A stretch of DNA of 8,993 bases from an uncultured Mitsuokella sp. (GTDB taxonomy: Bacteria; Bacillota; Negativicutes; Selenomonadales; Selenomonadaceae): the NCBI GenBank assembly GCA_900770895.1, contig CAAGMF010000022.1:1-8993 (forward strand). Reading direction: 5' to 3'. Shown in pieces: positions 7,205 through 8,993 of the stretch (its first letter is position 1; the number at the start of each line of letters is the position of its first letter). The notes beneath the pieces were generated by a model. The model did no database searches. It saw only the letters and a list, made by a program, of their open reading frames with translations, and was not told the DNA's origin. Position numbers and translations under genes: made by a program.

Positions 7205-7230
7205 AAAAGACGCCTTTCGGCGTCTTTTTT
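7205..7230. terminator. shared intrinsic terminator between tRNA-Gly and asparaginase
   Basis: A 10-bp perfect stem, AAAAGACGCC (7205-7214) with GGCGTCTTTT (7219-7228), has a TTTC loop and six T (7225-7230). On the + strand it ends the tRNA and probably the nadABC transcript. On the minus strand the same stem has a GAAA loop followed by TTTT, so it can also end the convergent asparaginase transcript, whose stop codon is 31 bases away. Confidence 0.93.
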
Positions 7231-7260
7231 GTTATATGTAGTTTCATGGATCTCGCACGC

Positions 7261-8265
7261 TCAATACTCGCGGAACAGGCGCACGATATAGCTGCGGTCA
7301 CGGCTGCGCAGCAAGCCCAGCTGCAGCAAGATGCGCGACTGCTGCGGCGACAGCGTCCCCGATGCGATGAAGCCATGCTCATCATAAGAAGCCTCAGCCG
7401 CCAGTACGGCGCCCTCCGGGCTGCGCGTGCTGCGCACGACGATGACTCCCTGCTCCACAGCCGCCGCCAGCGCTGACTCGACGGGAGCGGGCACGCTGCC
7501 ATTGCCAAAGCCGGCATATACGATACCGCGCACGCCAGCTGAGCAGGCTGCAGCGGCAAACATACCATCATCCCCGGCCTGCCCGTACAAGATCCTGACA
7601 TCCGGCAGATAGCGGCCGCCTCGCTGCTGCTCCGGCAGCTGCAGCTCGCTGTCCAGCGTATGACGACGCGTCGTCTGACGGTAATATTCGATGGACGCAT
7701 CATCTATGACGCCGAGCGGTCCCAGTCCCGGCGACTGGAACGTATGGACGGCCGTCGTATGAACCTTGCGCACGTCACGCGCGCTGTGGATCTCGCCATT
7801 GGCCACGACGAGCACGCCCCGCCCGACCGAAGACGCACAGGACGCCACGCGGATAGCCTGCAGCAGATTCAGCGGTCCATCGGCCGACAGGGCTGTCGCC
7901 GGGCGCATCGCTCCGGTCAGTACTACCGGCTTGGCCGTATGGAGCGTCAGGTGCAGGAAATAGGCCGTCTCCTCGAGGGTATCCGTGCCATGAGTTATGA
8001 CGACGCCAGCCGTCTCTGATTCCGACAATACTTCCTGCGTCCGCCGTGCCAGCTTCAACAAGACCTCTTCCGTGATATCCTTGCTATCGATAGCAGCGAT
8101 CTCCTCGCCAACGAGCTCGATGCTGTCATCAGCTGCCGGCAGCTCCTGCAGCAGCTGCCCGATTCCCAGCTGCCCCGCCCGGTAGCCCGTTGTCGCCGCC
8201 GCCGAATCAGCTGCTCCCGCAATCGTACCACCCGTAGCCAGCACATATATCTTACGTTTCCGCAT
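7261..8265 (-). CDS. L-asparaginase, type II-like sequence but without signal peptide
   Basis: Hydrolyses L-asparagine to aspartate and ammonia. The protein is 334 residues and its motifs follow E. coli AnsB closely: ATGGTIAG (10-17) with nucleophile Thr14, Tyr28, AIDSKDI (58-64), THGTDTLEETAYFL (91-104) with Thr94 and Asp95, GAMRPATALSADGP (118-131), RDVRK (163-167) with the catalytic Lys167, and ASGTLSPQQSRILLQL (301-316). The catalytic threonine is 14 residues from the start, leaving no room for a signal peptide, so a cytoplasmic location is inferred although type II enzymes are usually exported. The start at 8265 has AAGGGA (8275-8280) 9 bases upstream. The longer frame from 8295 lacks a site and would begin at or before the predicted transcript start. 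Its product aspartate is the NadB substrate, a possible but unproven link to the convergent nad operon. Confidence 0.95.
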   Translation of the reverse strand: MRKRKIYVLATGGTIAGAADSAAATTGYRAGQLGIGQLLQELPAADDSIELVGEEIAAIDSKDITEEVLLKLARRTQEVLSESETAGVVITHGTDTLEETAYFLHLTLHTAKPVVLTGAMRPATALSADGPLNLLQAIRVASCASSVGRGVLVVANGEIHSARDVRKVHTTAVHTFQSPGLGPLGVIDDASIEYYRQTTRRHTLDSELQLPEQQRGGRYLPDVRILYGQAGDDGMFAAAACSAGVRGIVYAGFGNGSVPAPVESALAAAVEQGVIVVRSTRSPEGAVLAAEASYDEHGFIASGTLSPQQSRILLQLGLLRSRDRSYIVRLFREY

Positions 8266-8299
8266 ATTATTAAATCCCTTCATCTGCGTATTCATGTCT

Positions 8300-8328
8300 A
8301 GTATACTATGCTTATCGCATTTTGGAAA
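8300..8328 (-). promoter_or_regulatory. promoter of the asparaginase gene
   Basis: On the minus strand TTTCCA (8323-8328, 4/6 match to TTGACA), a 17-base spacer and TATACT (8300-8305, 5/6 match to TATAAT) form a sigmaA-type promoter. Transcription would begin near 8293, giving a leader of about 28 bases that still contains the ribosome binding site at 8275-8280. It abuts the permease remnant. Confidence 0.7.
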
Positions 8329-8338
8329 GCGATATCAT

Positions 8339-8674
8339 GACCGGATATGTGTCAAGATCTTCATCTACACGCTGGCCGGTGCCCTGACCGGCTTCCTGAA
8401 CATCGTCAAGAACGGCTCGGCCACCGCCAATGTCGGCAACCAGCTCGAGCCCCAGATACTGATTGCCCTCGTGCTCGGCGGCATGCCGATTTCCGGTGGC
8501 GCGAAGGTGCGCTTCGGCAACATCATCGTCGGCTCGCTGCTATTCTACGTCCTCTATACCGGCCTCACGATGATCGGCCTTTCGCCGCAGACCCTCCAAC
8601 TCATCGAGGGCATCATCTTCCTGATCTTCGTCGCCGTCTTCGCCGACCGGAAGGCCCTCAAAGTCATCAAGTAG
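8339..8674 (+). pseudogene. 3' remnant of a sugar-type ABC transporter permease (RbsC-like family)
   Basis: The reading frame is intact from about 8339 to the stop at 8674 (about 110 codons) and matches only the C-terminal third of BPD_transp_2 permeases, which are normally 300-350 residues. Visible are a membrane segment IFIYTLAGALTGFL, the loop ILIALVLGGMPISGGAKVRFG with the characteristic LGGxxxxGG pattern, and two more hydrophobic segments (IIVGSLLFYVLYTGLTMIG and IIFLIFVAVFA). An upstream ATG at 8294 is in frame, but it has no ribosome binding site and its first 15 codons cross the asparaginase promoter, so expression is unlikely. No ATPase or binding-protein gene is present. The family is clear; the transported sugar is unknown. 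The 5' two thirds appear to have been lost in a rearrangement next to the asparaginase gene. Confidence 0.8.
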
Positions 8675-8677
8675 GAG

Positions 8678-8696
8678 GGCAGCGCAGGGCGCTGCC
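8678..8696 (+). other. 8-bp hairpin just after the permease stop
   Basis: GGCAGCGC (8678-8685) pairs perfectly with GCGCTGCC (8689-8696) around an AGG loop, 3 bases after the stop codon. No T run follows, so it is not an intrinsic terminator. It could be an mRNA 3'-end stabiliser or an intercistronic structure left from the original operon. Confidence 0.55.
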
Positions 8697-8743
8697 AAAT
8701 GACAACCAGACCGCCCGCCGAAAACATCGAACCTCATATTCCC

Positions 8744-8784
8744 AAAAGCAGCCTCTGCCCGCATGGAGCAGAAGCTGCTTTTTT
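8744..8784 (+). terminator. intrinsic terminator downstream of the permease remnant
   Basis: The outer stem AAAAGCAGC (8744-8752) pairs with GCTGCTTTT (8774-8782). It continues inward past one mismatch with TCTGC/GCAGA. A run of six T (8779-8784) follows GCTGC. It was probably the end of the former sugar-transport operon and now has no obvious intact gene to serve. Confidence 0.88.
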
Positions 8785-8993
8785 ATGCCTCTACACTTCT
8801 TTTGCCGAAAAAAGCCCCAGGAACTCATCGAAGAACGCCCGCTATAGTGGCACGTTTGTCAAGACCAAAATCGCTAAATTTCTAAATGTATCAGGCAACA
8901 GCCCTTGCGGCATTGAGTAGCAGGGCTGGGAAGTAGCGTTCCGCTGGAGGAACGTTCCCGATAGCTGAGTGGCAGCGCTGGAAGTTATACACG
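8785..8993. other. gene-free segment with nested hairpins and an imperfect direct repeat
   Basis: I find no convincing coding frame here. A short AT-rich stretch (about 8850-8890, containing TTTGTCAAGACCAAAATC) is followed by structured DNA. CAGCCCT (8899-8905) pairs with AGGGCTG (8922-8928). CGTTCC (8937-8942) pairs with GGAACG (8949-8954), extended outward by GGGAA/TTCCC across a GTAG bulge. TGAGTAGCAG-GGCTGGGAAGT (8914-8934) recurs as TGAGTGGCAG-CGCTGGAAGT (8966-8985), 18 of 20 aligned bases the same with one gap. It could be the end of an insertion sequence (IS200/IS605-type ends carry such hairpins) or a structured RNA; the window ends before this can be decided. Confidence 0.4.
8914..8985. 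repeat. imperfect direct repeat of about 20 bases, 52-base period
   Basis: Two copies (8914-8934 and 8966-8985) share TGAGTRGCAG, GCTGG and AAGT in the same order and spacing. They are separated by a hairpin (8928-8959). A further GCTGGAGGAA (8943-8952) in the loop region echoes the core. More copies may lie beyond the window end. Only two copies are seen, and they are not identical, so it is not scored as CRISPR. Confidence 0.5.

Noticed and set aside
8266..8295. 10-residue N-terminal extension of the asparaginase as a possible signal sequence
   Set aside because: The extension is polar (Asn, Thr, Gln, Lys, Gly), has no hydrophobic core, and its start coincides with the predicted transcript start.
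8347..8847. 166-codon + strand frame overlapping the permease remnant
   Set aside because: It is out of frame with clear permease homology and is His/Arg/Gln-rich, as expected for a shifted reading of GC-rich DNA.
8699..8920. 73-codon + strand frame near the right end
   Set aside because: It runs through the strong terminator hairpin at 8744-8784, has no ribosome binding site and resembles no protein.
8914..8985. CRISPR array
   Set aside because: Only two imperfect copies with internal differences, no regular spacers and no cas gene.

Overview
The window looks like part of a chromosome of a motile, anaerobic-type bacterium of the Firmicutes, most plausibly a Selenomonas-like member of the Negativicutes. 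This is an inference from GC-rich coding with strong AGGAGG-type ribosome binding sites, AT-rich promoters, a tRNA with encoded CCA, a flagellin and a de novo nadA-nadB-nadC cluster; no rRNA or marker gene fixes the taxon.

Left part (1-3309). A small two-hairpin intergenic repeat precedes a secreted cell-wall hydrolase (glucosaminidase-type domain plus four TPR-like repeats). It converges, across a strong terminator, on a flagellin gene read from the minus strand. The flagellin has ordinary N- and C-terminal filament domains, but its variable region is replaced by a zinc metallopeptidase domain with HELTH and a downstream EGxxE. This is the flagellinolysin (proteolytic flagellin) architecture and is the most striking item in the window. 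A sigma28-type -10 lies inside the longest reading frame and shows that the true start is the internal MALVVKNNMSA methionine.

Middle part (3310-7230). A promoter with a dyad over its -35 drives nadA (quinolinate synthase), nadB (L-aspartate oxidase) and nadC (quinolinate phosphoribosyltransferase), which together convert aspartate to nicotinate mononucleotide for NAD synthesis. No terminator follows nadC. Directly downstream is a tRNA-Gly(CCC) with its own promoter of the same sequence class, and then a terminator that probably serves the nad transcript, the tRNA and the convergent asparaginase gene.

Right part (7261-8993). A leaderless, type II-like L-asparaginase is read from the minus strand. 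It could supply cytoplasmic aspartate, which NadB uses. Against its promoter lies the 3' remnant of a sugar-type ABC transporter permease, still followed by its terminator. The last about 200 bases hold no convincing gene but carry nested hairpins and an imperfect direct repeat of about 20 bases, possibly the edge of a mobile element or a structured RNA that continues beyond the window.
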